Assembly (NCBI RefSeq): GCF_901709675.1
Contig: NC_051099.1
Coordinates: 310,001-374,000 of the forward strand
Origin: Syngnathus acus
Taxonomy: Eukaryota; Chordata; Actinopteri; Syngnathiformes; Syngnathidae
Reading direction: 5' to 3'
Length of the DNA: 64,000 bases
Both the position numbers and the translations under genes were made by a program. Every line of letters starts with the position of its first letter. The first letter of the stretch is position 1. Positions 1-11,010 of the stretch are shown piece by piece. The notes beneath the pieces were generated by a model. It saw only the letters and a list, made by a program, of their open reading frames with translations. It was not told where the DNA came from and searched no databases.

Positions 1-243
1 CGTTTTTGACCTTTCGAAGAAGAAGTCGTGTTTAATTCTAACCAGTCCGTGAAAGCATTCAACAGTCATCGGCCATGTTTTGCATGGATCTCACCAACAT
101 CTTGTCGCGCATTTCTCTTCTCTCTGCCTTCTTTCTGCTCTACAAATGGTGAGCGTTCTTTCTTTTTCTTTTTTTATAGCCAGTGACTTTCATCATTTAA
201 CCTCCAGAAAAATCTCCTTTTGCTTTCCGCTGCGCTCCTTTTG

Positions 244-541
244 ACTGACTGCATTACACAAAGAATCCGCTTCATTTGCGCTCGCTCGCTATGTTTGGAG
301 GGAGGGCCACGGCGCTTCTTATCAGGACAAAAAAAGCATATTGAAAACATCCTGCAGATCGAATCCAGGGCCAGGAAGTCCGCCTTAAGCGCACTGACTG
401 CATTACACAAAGAATCAGCTTCATTTGCGCTCGCTCGGTATGTTTGGAGGGAGGGCCACGGTGCTTCTTATCAGGACAAAAAAAAGCATATTGAAAACAT
501 CCTGCAGATCGAATCCAGGGCCAGGAAGTCCGCCTTAAGCG
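244..541. repeat. Tandem duplication, two copies, period 149 bp
   Basis: A block starting with ACTGCATTACACAAAG occurs at 248 and again at 397, giving a 149-bp period. The two copies differ at only a few positions. The open frames crossing it are repeats of each other and are not genes. Confidence 0.85.
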
Positions 542-865
542 CTTCATAAATTGCCACTTCCCTAAATATTTATTCCGTCGTGGTGCTTTGACTGCCTGCC
601 CGCCCGCCGTTATTTGCCGGCGCTTTCTCATTGGTGTCAGCACAAGATTTAAGGTCGACCTGCAGATGAACCCTTCTCTGTTTATAGGAATACCAAGGAA
701 GAAGAGCAAATGATTCCGTGATCCAAGACTTTCTGGCGACTTTTAGGATTCATGATGTGATTTGCAATTGGGGAGTCAACTGGGTCAAGTGGCACATGCA
801 CACATAAGAAACACCACTGCCATCTAGTGTTGTTGTTGAAGAGGACATTTGGTCATAAAAGGACG

Positions 866-1159
866 CTTGAAAAAGGGTCGAGAATTCAAACAGGAAGTCA
901 GCCATTTTGCTTGGTGCAACATCCATTTCGAGCTCATTCCACTGCCTGCCTTGAGTCAACTATTTCCATGTTATGAATCTGACCTAGTATGGTTTGCTTT
1001 ACCATCTCTAGTCTTGAAAAAGTGTCGAGAATTCAAACAGGAAGTCAGCCATTTTGCTTGGTGCAACATCCATTTCGAGCTCATTCCACTGCCTGCCTTG
1101 AGTCAACTATTACCATGTTGTGAATCTGACCTAGTATGGTTTGCTTTCCCATCTCTAGT
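866..1159. repeat. Tandem duplication, two copies, period about 147 bp
   Basis: GTCGAGAATTCAAACAGG occurs near 877 and again near 1024. Each copy runs through GCCATTTTGCTTGG and ends at CATCTCTAGT. This unit is unrelated to the 149-bp duplication just upstream but has nearly the same period. Confidence 0.85.
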
Positions 1160-1502
1160 CGATCCATCTTCACAGCACTTCTTTGACAGTCTCATCACAT
1201 TGTAAAGCTCCATTCGAGCCTATATTGGCCTCATCAAGACAATAATCCAATTGGCTTTTCCGCTATGCTACTTTTTGTAATGATGTCCTCTGCTTGAAGC
1301 TTCCACATCATCTGAGCGTGACTTGGCACACGAGCACCAGCTAGATTGATCACAAGCAAAAGCGTATCCGTCTAATGAACATGGAAATCAGGGCTTTGAA
1401 AGTGACTCCAGAAATCTTCACGTTCCATCCCAGTATTGTACTTTACTAAGTGCGCGGTAGTTGTTGTTTCAAATTGTAAACACGAAATCGATCGAGTGAA
1501 TG

Positions 1503-1808
1503 TACACTACCGTTCAAAAGTTTGGGGTCACAAAATTGTTTGGGTGACCCCAAACTTTTGAACGGTAGTGTAAATATTATAATAAAATATTATATTATGA
1601 ATTAAATATTATAAATTATATCTTATATTTGTATAAGATTATATATAATCTATGAATATAAGTATACATATATATTATAAGATTTTTTACACAGAAGATT
1701 ATATATATAATCTATAAATAATTATCTAAATAAATATATACACTACCGTTCAAAAGTTTGAGGTCACCCAAACAATTTTGTGACCCCAAACTTTTGAACG
1801 GTAGTGTA
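1503..1808. mobile_element. Tc1/mariner-like MITE with self-complementary ends
   Basis: The element is bounded by TA dinucleotides at 1503-1504 and 1807-1808 and starts and ends with CACTACCGTTCAAAAG and its reverse complement. Each end (about 65 bp) is itself a hairpin: the arm CACTACCGTTCAAAAGTTTG is followed by a short loop and then its own complement. The second hairpin is the reverse complement of the first. The middle, about 1573-1738, is almost pure A/T. Assignment to Tc1/mariner rests on the TA duplication and the absence of coding capacity. The terminal motif is one I associate with vertebrate interspersed repeats. Confidence 0.7.
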
Positions 1809-2600
1809 TAAACGAAAGCTTTTGCAAACGTCTCAAAACACGGCTCTTTTTCATTTGGTAGACTCTGTCGCCCTCTGTCAGGTCAACGATGGCATCATAG
1901 CATGACGATGTCAACAGACAGAAAGCATGCATCTTGCGGCCTTGCGTCTTGATGCCTATCGTGTTAATAAATGCGACCTCAACGGTTAACGGAGTAGGTT
2001 TTATGGTCTGCTTGGTCGAACATTGCTCGAAATGACTCAAATGTGTCGTTAAATGTCCCTCGCGTCCATCACGACGAAACATTTGAATAGCCGTGTGGAG
2101 CCATATGCACAGGGAGGTGCTGCGACATGATTGGCGTTCATCACAGCCAATCGCCTAGCGGCGTTTCCTTGCTAAACCCACCTCAATCGAAAAAGCGACC
2201 AATTGCGGCGAGGGAGTGAGGGAAACTTCCGTTCCCCCCACTCCAGCACGTCCATGGTAAAAGCAGGCGATTGTCACGATTGAAACGGCAATTTGTTTGC
2301 AAAAAACTTGTCGCGCTCGTTGGCTTTGAGTTGACGCCAACCCGGAGTAGGTCGTGATTGCTGTCATCGGCGAAACGTGGGCGCTCAACGGAAGGAAGAT
2401 CCATTCCACCTTGTGCTAACTAGCCGGAGCTAGTACACGTACGTTAGCCGGCCGCGGTCGGGCTGCTCGAATGGCGACAGACAGCAGCAGCAGCAGCAGC
2501 AGCAGCATGTTTTCGGCTCGCTTCGGAGGATTTCGGCGCTAAAAAGTCCTCATTGGGGGAAATCAGCCCGATCCCGACCAGCTCATCCCCTCACCGGACT
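1809..2600. other. Region upstream of sap30l
   Basis: No gene recognised. The last part is GC-rich and contains a short CAG run at about 2482-2508. The promoter and 5' UTR of sap30l should lie here, but I could not pinpoint a TATA box or start site. Confidence 0.4.
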
Positions 2601-2665
2601 TGCGCTTTCGAAAGGGATTTAGTGGTGTGTGAAATTGTTTGCTTGAGGAAGTGGTTCCCTCCAGG

Positions 2666-4963
2666 ATGAATGGCTTCAGTACCGAGGAGGACAGCCACGA
2701 CGGGCCGCCCGCGCCGCCCCTTTACGGCCAGAGCTGCTGCTTGATCGAGGACGGCGAGCGCTGCGGCCGCTCCGCCGGCAACGCCTCCTTCAGCAAGCGG
2801 ATCCAGAAGAGCATTTCGCAGAAGAAACTCAAGCTGGACATCGACAAGAGCGTGAGTGACATTGAAAAGGGGGGAAGAAAAAGGCGACTTTTACTCGCTG
2901 CTGGCCGGCCGCTCGCCGGCGCGGGCGGGCGTTCAACTCCACGCGACATGTTAACCGGTTGATTGACACCTAATGCTAAGCTACAGCGGATCGTCTTCAA
3001 CTCTTTGACTTGGTCTTTTCAAATGATGCTTGGCTGCTTTTTGGCAAGGCAAGCTTTATCGGCCTTTGTTGTTTGTGCCGCTCTCTGCTAAACGAGCGAG
3101 TTTAGACAGCTGTGCTCATGTTAGCCGCTTTAGCTGTTCCCTTGCGTCCAACATTCCGGCGAGGACATTGCGGTACTCTTACAAAGACCGTGACAAGAGC
3201 TCCATCCGACGTGTCCCGATGGTCACTAACTGTGACATTAGGGAAAGTGTAATCAAACATTCAGGGTCCCGTGCTAGACTTGAGAGTGACATGCCTGGCG
3301 GGGGATTGCCGAACTCTGCAATCTTTCAAAACGTGTCCTCCCTCCATCATGTGTGCCAAGTCATGTCTACAGAAATGGCGTGCGCTGGCTCACATAATCA
3401 AGGTCGGTCGCCAGGACACATTTGAAAGCAACATTCCAGCGTCTTGCCTAAGTTCACATGCTTCTGTCGTTTCCCACTCGGTGAGTTTGGTAGCGGAATC
3501 TACTCAAAGGCATATGTGGATGCCCACCCCCCACCCCACCCCTTTTTCTAAGTGCTGATATACTGCAGATGGGCTTAATGTGCACATTAGTCAGCAGAGA
3601 AACTTTCTGTTACACATTTGCTCGGGAACGTTACGCCACTCGCAACTGCACTTTAACATTGCGTTCCCCTCTTTATTTTCCTTTTTCCTCATCTGTAGGT
3701 GCGCCACTTGTACATCTGCGACTTCCACAAGAATTTCATCCAGAGCGTGCGCAACAAGAGGAAGAGGAAGACGAGCGACGACGGCGGCGAGTCCCCGGAC
3801 CATGACGTGGAGGTGCCAGAGGTAAGGCGCTCGCTCCCTTGCGCCGCACGAAGCCGAGGTGTCGGATTGCCATCGGACGACTCCGGTCCGGGGAACTGAC
3901 TGACTTCCGTCTTCCCAGGTGGACCTGTTCCAGCTGCAGGTGAACACGCTGCGGCGCTACAAGCGACACTACAAGCTGCAGACCAGGCCCGGCCTCAACA
4001 AGGCCCAGCTAGCCGAGGTGAGCGCTCATTTGACGACGGCAAATCCGCCCGCCCCAATGCCAAATAGGTGTGAATGGGGTGGAGTTGAAATTCGGTTGAC
4101 TTGACCTTGTGAGGTTTGCGCTCGGTCCACTTTTCATTTTCATCATGCTAAAACGCCGTTTGGCCTCATTATGAGCGTCCGACTCGTGCGCCTTATTTAT
4201 CCTACGGCATGGACTTGACTTGCGCCTACAATTGGGTGTGTGTGACTGGCGGGCGACTTTGACCCTAAGCCGCGTTGCCATCGGCGTTTGTCGCTGTAGT
4301 CATCGTTGACGTACGCGGTGCCGTAATTGCTCACCGAGAGATGGTTAGGCGTCTTCTGAAAACCTCCTGTATGGCGGATGAATGGCACCGGCCGCAAGTT
4401 GAATGTTTCCCCAGACTAGGACGTGGCTTTAACGAGCCACGCACGTCATTAAGAACACGCCAGTCGGCGGCTGACAACCAGCCACAGCTGTGCCAGTGTC
4501 CCTCCCCCGTTGCGCTTAGCAGCACTGAGTATTTGTTTACTTCATCTTTTTTTTTCTTTCCTGCTAAGCTCAGGGCAGTTGCTCGCATGCACACTGTCAG
4601 GCAAATGTCAAAAACACCTATCGGCGGGCAGCACTACAAATGCCCAATCATAGCTAGAAGTTAAAGAAAGGCAGAAATAGACCGAGTGGACCGGAGGCTT
4701 TTTGGGGGACAGAGGCGTGTCAAGCCAAAGAAAAATGGAAGAAGCCATGAGAAGTGATAGATCGGGCTGCGCGTGCTTCCTGCTGTCAAATCCTTGATCC
4801 CCTGTGTCCTGTGCGTCCGCAGACGGTGAGCCGTCACTTCAGGAACATTCCGGTGAACGAGAAGGAAACGCTGACCTACTTTATTTACATGGTGAAGAGC
4901 AGCAAGAGCCGCTTGGACCAGAAGGGCGACGGCGGCGTCGGCGGCAGCAAAGCGCTCGACTAA
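2666..4963 (+). CDS. sap30l: SAP30-like protein, Sin3-HDAC corepressor subunit
   Basis: Four coding exons: 2666-2851, 3699-3821, 3919-4017 and 4823-4963. All introns are GT-AG and phase 0. They encode 182 residues, against about 183 in human SAP30L. The N-terminus [10 protein letters not shown] is the SAP30L type rather than SAP30. A Cys/His zinc-binding module spans [10 protein letters not shown] to CDFHK (about residues 20-75), followed by a basic NLS (KRKRK). The C-terminal part, from [19 protein letters not shown] to the end, is the Sin3 PAH3-binding region. The family bridges Sin3 and HDAC1/2 and binds DNA and phosphoinositides in the nucleus. A run of about 20 A follows the TAA stop directly. 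The neighbour hand1 matches human 5q33, where SAP30L and HAND1 are adjacent; SAP30 and HAND2 form the paralogous pair. Confidence 0.96.
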
Positions 4964-6440
4964 AAAAAAAAAAAAAAAAAAAAACGACGAGACGAGGACA
5001 AACGGCCAAAAACTGGACCCTCTCGCCAAAAAGCACATCCCGGGAGGACAGTCGCAACCATCCGCCGACCGTCGTTTGCTTGGCCCAAACCTTTGCGACT
5101 CAAGCACCGGCCGGGACTGACTCGCGTTGACTTTGCCTACCGTGTGCCGCCAAAAGGCTCACCGACAGAATGACGACCCCTTTGACCTCGTCGGGAAAGT
5201 CAACATAACGTACTTCCAAAAATCCTTTTGTTTTGAACTTAAGGACCAGGACCAGACTGCTGACATTTTGCATGTCGTCTTTTCCCCACCAAGATGCGCA
5301 CTGCGTAAAGAAATTGTTCACGCTGAATGCTAGCACTGGCACGGTAGATAAAAGCTCTTGGCCCAGTCTTTAACCCTCCTGTTATTTTGCAGGTAGTAAG
5401 TATTACATGCCGTGGCTTAATGTATGTCAACAACTCCATTGGAATGGTGAGTCATGAAACTAGCTTAAAAAAAAATCCTCATTGGGATTTGTTTTTTCAA
5501 CAACTTCCAAATAATGGGTCAAATTGACCTAGGAACAATTTTGGTTCCTTAGAAACAAATAGGAATGTTACATAAAAACCTTCACCCAAAAGCTTAGTGT
5601 TGATTGTTATATGTGAAAAGCTAAAAAAAAAAAAAAAACATGTAACTGTGCGGGTCAAATTGACCCGTTTACAAAAATTTTAAGCGTAGTGGTTACAATA
5701 CATGATTTGTTTTTTTGCTATATCCCACTGCTGACACTTTTTGGTGAATGGGTCATATTGACCCACTGTCAAACTTTCTGGCCTTTTTAACGTAAATTTG
5801 CATAAGTACATGTTTTGGGGAATTTGTTTACTCGTTCTGACAGTTATTGGATAACGTGTCAAACTGACCCAACTGATCACTATTAATGTAACAGGAGCTT
5901 AAAAAAAATCTCTGAATTTTAGCGCCATGAAAAGCTCCATAACCCGCAATGTCAACAGAGGGCGCTAAAAGTCACAGTTGAATTTTTGTATATGAATTCC
6001 CAACAAAATTCGGGGCAACGGTCAAATGGACCCAGAGAACATGATTAGTTTTCCGAAGAAAGCAGCATAAACAGGAGGGTTAAATGCACCCGTGATGAGT
6101 GTTTATCGTCGGAGAGCGATGCGATGCGCTTGTTTGTAATCCTAGATAGCTGAAGGCTAGCTTTTCTTTGGCTGTAGTTCTTAAACAACAAAACTTGAGC
6201 AGGCCTTTCGCTTTAGTCGAACTACAACACCAAGAAAGTGTTTGTACACACTTTTATTTGGGATTATTTTGTTGTTTATCTAACCCACATTTTCAGTTTT
6301 GCTGTTAAGTTTTCATTGGCATCACATAGCTGATGACTTCTGTCTTTCTTCACACATAAGCTGCATTAACCGTGGTCATATTAGAAACCCCACTTGTATT
6401 TAAATATGACTGCTTATCGCTCCTCCTAATGAAACAAATA
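4964..6440 (+). other. Probable sap30l 3' UTR
   Basis: No coding potential. It starts with the A-run after the stop and is interrupted by the piggyBac-like element at 5370-6083. An AATAAA at about 6436-6441 is the first clear polyadenylation signal on the plus strand. If it is used, the transposon lies inside the mature transcript; this is inference. Confidence 0.45.
5370..6083. mobile_element. Non-autonomous piggyBac-like element (714 bp)
   Basis: TTAA at 5370-5373 and TTAA at 6080-6083 flank matching termini: CCCTCCTGTT on the left and AACAGGAGGG on the right. A TTAA duplication with short CCC-starting inverted repeats is the piggyBac signature. There is no transposase reading frame. Inside are five copies of a palindrome of the form GGTCAnnnTGACC: 5517-5529, 5653-5665 and 5751-5763 are exact in both half-sites, and 5857-5869 and 6020-6032 each carry one mismatch. 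Confidence 0.8.
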
Positions 6441-8071
6441 AATGTACAGGCTTATACGTGACTGGATGGTTTAACTTTGTACGCAAATGAAATTGTATTC
6501 AATGCGACTTTCTTCTCAACTACAGAAGTTGCTAAACACACCGCTAGCTGACAATATTGCTCTCCAAACAATTCCTTGCACCTCATTTACAGGCTTCATG
6601 GACAGGTAAGTAGTTTGACTTGAAGTCAGTCTGATCGCAAATTTGACACGTCACACTTTAACCCAGCAGTGCCGGCAGGTCACCACTAGGTGACACTGTT
6701 GTTCCATGAATACCTCTCTTTACAGGAAACGTGCAAGTTGCAGACCCTTCTCTCTCTCTCGCTCTCTCTCTTTCACCCAAGCAGGTCACAGTCTGTTCGA
6801 ACTAGTCTCCTCCGAACGGCGTTCCAGAGCGCTATAGCCCAAAACCAGCCGACCTAGCACAGCACAGCACAGCACAGCGTCTTTCCCCAGGCTGTCGCTC
6901 ACCCCTCCCATGTCCCGCTCATAGACATCCATCACTGGGCAATAACATCCTGCTCTCGCCAGCCAGCCACTTCAATGTGGGTAGTTGCCTGAATGTTGTC
7001 AGTCCCTTAAATGCAAAAAAAAAAAAAAAAGGCTGAGCTCAACCGGAGTCAAATTCCCTGTTTGGCATGCCCAACTCGGTCAATAAAGCTGATTCTGATT
7101 AAGCGGGTGAGTAGTTTGACTTCATTTTGGTTTTACCTGGTTCCATTCTAAATGGAGTTGGTTTCTCAGAAGTGATGATTAAAAGTATATGCATCAAGAA
7201 AATGAGCATTTTCTACCGAACATGATCATTCCATTAAGGGAGTAGTTTGATGACTCTCCCAAAAGAAAAAGACGTCACAAAAAATAGCGGGTGTCATAAA
7301 ATAATATTCATTTATTATATCGTTTCACGTCTAATGTACATTCCAATCCACATTTTGCACAAATAATGATAAACAACGGAAATGGTTATTTTTCTTGTGT
7401 TTTGCAAGTTGATCAAGCTGCGTTGAAAGTGAACCACATTCGAGTGCGTCTATTCAAGCGGACAGTGAGCACGTTGAGGTAGATTGTCATTTTTCTTATA
7501 CAACAAAAACAATACATTTACGTACGTATTTTGCCTGAGTATGGCTTCGTGGAAAATACCAGCAATGCTCTCATTTTGAACGTTATATACAACGAAATTG
7601 CGTCACCTTGAAACAAAATTAGCACACCAAAACGACCTACAGTAGACCAAGAAAAAGAATGTGCCAGTACAAACACAACACAATACAAAAGGGGAAGCCC
7701 CACAACAACAACAAAAAACCTCCAAATAATCCGCTAAATATACCCAGATGACATTTCAACCAGTAAGACAGCTAGTACACGTGTTGCAATTTCAACTTGA
7801 GTTCAAAAATAAAAGAATAATTTAAAAGGTACCATTTTCCCTAATACATAACTTAAACCGTGATCTTTGCGACACAACAAGAGGGAGGGACGGAGAAACA
7901 CAATATTCCACATTTGTTAAAACAGCAGGAGAGAACGAACACGAGCGGTCCTTTTTCTTCAGACTAATGATGCATTCACGTATGGCCGTAAAAGTGGTTT
8001 TCTGGGGTTTCTTGAGGGTGGATTTGCGGTGTGTGTGTATGTGTGTGTGTGTGTGTGGGGGGGGGGGGGGG
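6441..8071. other. Intergenic DNA between sap30l and hand1, including the hand1 3' UTR
   Basis: No protein gene. A TC-rich stretch lies at about 6750-6775. A retroposon-like tail lies at about 7015-7100. TTTATT at about 7310 reads as AATAAA on the minus strand and could end hand1 transcripts, giving a 3' UTR of about 760 bp. Confidence 0.4.
7015..7100 (+). mobile_element. Possible retroposon 3' end
   Basis: An A-run at 7015-7030 is followed by GTCAAATTCCCTGTTTGG and then CAATAAAGCTGATTCTGATT. That closing motif is one I remember as recurring at the ends of fish interspersed repeats. No matching 5' end or target-site duplication was found, so the family is not assigned. Confidence 0.35.
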
Positions 8072-8291
8072 TCATTGGTTGAGCTCCAGAGCCCAAACCT
8101 GCTGCGGCCATCCGGTCCGACCCTTCACCTTCTTCTCGGGACCAAACGAGTCCGGTGCAGGACCTTCGTTCTGTGCGAACCACAACAAGAACATATTCGT
8201 AATGACATGACCAAAAAAACCAACAAAAAAAACGCACAAACATCTCACGATAACTAAAAATGTGTTCTACAGTTTTTAGCCTTATTTACAA

Positions 8292-8337
<46 letters not shown>

Positions 8338-10272
8338 GTTTATTGTTTAATTTTCTGTATTTATAAAGACCTAATTACATTTGTTGTTGACCAAAACCCA
8401 TGTTGTATATGAAACATTTTCTATGATTATTACCACTTGATGGAAATGCTGTAGGTCTATTTGCCCATACAATTGGTTTAACACTTGAACTGAGACAACA
8501 CCTGAATAAACGCATACATGCCATAGCACATTTAGATAACTGTATTGTATTTAAAAAAAAATCCACAAGTATTTAATTCCGTTGTTTTTTTGTAAAGCAA
8601 TAATGCACGTTGGTCAAATGAGCAGATCAAAATATGTTGATTTTAAAGCAAACCTTCATTAAAAAGCATCAATTTACAAAGCAGCCAATTAAATTGACAG
8701 TACTTCTTGTTTTGACAGCATTTAAATGCCCACACTTATTTAAAGCAAACCTCGATTGATAGGCTATTATCAAAGTTATTCTTTTCCACATGTGAATCCG
8801 CTTTTTCCACGCCTTTCCTTTTTTAATACCTCCGTTTTACATCTTCTCGCGCTATTACTAATCTACAGTTGAACTATCGATAACCTTCTAGAAAGCTGCG
8901 GAAAGTTTCATTCGATTTGATGAAATAGTCGATTTGTTTTAAGTGTCGGATTTTGAACTGCAATATTCATTGATTCGCAACCCTCCATTATAACGCGACT
9001 GACATAGTGTCAAGTTCATTTTTGTCACTACACTCACTGAACATAAACTTCCAAATCCACGAATTTAAAATTCTCCCTCTTTTTTTTAAGATCACTGGTT
9101 TTGAAACAATGTTTTACATACCAGACTCCAACTGTAAATCTGTTTCTTTAATCCCAATTTCCGTTGAAATGACAGAATATCCAAAAGGATTGACTATTGA
9201 AACGTCCACACTCACTCCGCCTGTTTTTCATTTTAGATTCCAATTTGTATTTCATTTCAAATATACAATTTTCAAAGGTCTTTTTAAAATACCAGACTCC
9301 CGTTCAAATATTTACCAAATCATTCAAATGTTGCCAAACTAGAATTTCCAACACACTTATTTCCATGAAAGTGGAACATGTTCAGATCCAATCCCAATTT
9401 TCAAGTGTACGGTCTTAAGCAGCTACACGATTTGGTTTGGTGATTTTTCAACACCGGACGCCCTTTAACGCAATTGAATACAATTCATTTAAGATGCAAA
9501 TTTACAGACCATCAAATGAAACGCCATGTCAATTTCGCCTCTCCCATTTCTTTCTTTCTTTCTATTTTTTATTTATTTATATTTTTTTATCCCCAATCAA
9601 GAATGCATTTCGACAGACTCCAGTTCCTAATTGTCCGATTGAAAGCAGACTTACTTTGAAAACAGCTCATTTCGTCATTTCAATGAAGTGGCTCTTGGAG
9701 TATTTTCCTTTGGCGTGGACTATGCAAAGTGAACGAACACTCACCATCTCTCTTTTCCTTTTCAGATCCCGATTGTCGAATTTCTTAATTTCGGCCTTGA
9801 AGCCCTCCGTCTCTCCGGAGTCCTTGGCCAGCACGTCCATCAGGTAGGCGATGTAGCTGGTGGCCAGACGCAGCGTCTTGATTTTGGACAGTTTGGTGTC
9901 GGCGGGCACGTTGGGGATGCACTCCCGGAGCTCGGCGAACGCCGTGTTGATGCTCTCCGTCCGCCGGCGCTCCTTCTTGGGCCCGGAAGCCCGCCGCTTG
10001 GCCATGCCCGCCTGCAGGCCATCGAGGCGGGCGTGCTCGTGCTGCGAGGAGGAGGCCGCCGCCGCCGCCGCCGCCGCGGCCGGCGTCAGCTCCGCGCCCG
10101 CCTGGTAAGGCGCCTGGATTTGGAAGTCCGGAGGCACCTCGCCGTGGTTGAGCACCCAGCTCTGGAAGTAAGGCGGTGCGTCCTGGTGGCAGCGCTGCAC
10201 GAACGGGAAGGCTTCGTGCATGAGGTGGTGGTGGTGATGATGATGGTGCTGGTAGCCCCCGATCAGGTTCAT
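8072..10272 (-). CDS. hand1: HAND1 bHLH transcription factor
   Basis: Two exons on the minus strand: 10272-9745 (176 codons) and 8170-8072 (32 codons plus stop). They join in phase 0 across a 1,574-bp intron and give 208 residues (human 215). The N-terminus MNLIGGYQ leads into eight His (9-16). An Ala run covers about 65-73. The bHLH covers about 98-149, with basic region [11 protein letters not shown] and helices ending [13 protein letters not shown]. Exon 2 ends in the family signature [16 protein letters not shown]. It is HAND1 rather than HAND2 because of the MNL start, His run, RRTESIN and [11 protein letters not shown]. The protein dimerises with E-proteins and acts in heart, limb and extraembryonic development in mammals. 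Thr105 and Ser107 align with the known regulatory phosphosites. The frame stays open 35 codons upstream of the chosen ATG, but the family starts at MNL. A C-run and CA repeat directly follow the stop. Confidence 0.95.
8300..8335. repeat. AT dinucleotide repeat in hand1 intron
   Basis: An A-run at 8291-8300 passes into about 17 TA units. It lies about 130 bp inside the intron, upstream of exon 2. Confidence 0.9.
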
Positions 10273-10296
10273 CCTGGCCCGGCTTCTGCTGCTGCT

Positions 10297-10301
10297 GCCG
10301 C

Positions 10302-10332
<31 letters not shown>
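10297..10332 (-). repeat. GGC-rich repeat in hand1 5' UTR
   Basis: On the plus strand this is a run of GCC/GCT triplets about 25 bp upstream of the hand1 start codon. On the transcript it is a GGC/AGC run that would sit in the leader just before the ATG. It is translatable in frame with hand1 as a Gly/Ser stretch from an upstream ATG at 10377, but the conserved start is downstream. Confidence 0.7.
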
Positions 10333-10546
10333 CTCGGTTGACGTCTCGCTTCTCGACCACTTCCACGAGTCATTCACCGCTCAGGTATTTATTTGTCCAA
10401 CATGCCGCATTTCAAATGAGGGGAAGAAAGAAAAAAACACACACTCAAAACGAAAGTAATAATTCCACAAAATCGCCACATTTAATTTCCCCGGTGAGGC
10501 CCCACCGGTTGGTCAGAGAAACTTGACCCGGGTGAAGGCCGCCAGG

Positions 10547-10552
10547 TTTATA
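10547..10552 (-). promoter_or_regulatory. TATA box of hand1
   Basis: The minus strand reads CTTTATAAACC here. It lies about 275 bp upstream of the hand1 ATG, which leaves room for a leader of about 240-250 bases. No start site can be read directly. Confidence 0.6.
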
Positions 10553-10638
10553 AAGAAATGCGCGTCCTGGAGGGGTGGAGAGTTGACGAAAGCGGGAGGA
10601 GTTTGTTTGGCAGCTTCTCGACGCGCCTCTCTCTGCAG

Positions 10639-10646
10639 TGACGTCA
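10639..10646. promoter_or_regulatory. CRE palindrome upstream of hand1 TATA box
   Basis: A perfect TGACGTCA lies about 90 bp upstream of the TATA box on the hand1 strand. This is the consensus site for CREB/ATF factors. Occupancy is not shown by the sequence. Confidence 0.55.
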
Positions 10647-10719
10647 ACGTCTTTTGGATCTGATGATGAAATGCATTTCGTTCATTCACGATGTAAAAAC
10701 CCTTTTCAAAGTGAGACAT

Positions 10720-10968
10720 CCGTTTTGCTTTACCATTTCATTCAAAAAGCAATTTTAAACATCATCTCAAGCTTAAATGTTACATTTCGATTTTTTCTTT
10801 ATTGCCAGTAACGTCTAATTTTTTCCTCATGATTGAATGAATGCATTATTTGGTAAAGGTCCTGATGAGTTTTGAGGGAGGGACCGCGCATGGGCACTGA
10901 CTCCTACTCCTGCATGCTCTGCCGTCCGTTCTCCATCGCGTCGAAAAAGCAAGAGCAGCAGCCAGCAG

Positions 10969-11010
<42 letters not shown>

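Noticed and set aside
9785-10366. 193-codon minus-strand frame overlapping hand1
   Set aside because: Arg/Ala/Pro-rich shadow of the GC-rich hand1 exon in another frame.
10273-10377. N-terminal extension of hand1 by 35 codons from an upstream ATG
   Set aside because: The family starts at MNL, and the extension is a GGC-repeat translation in the leader.
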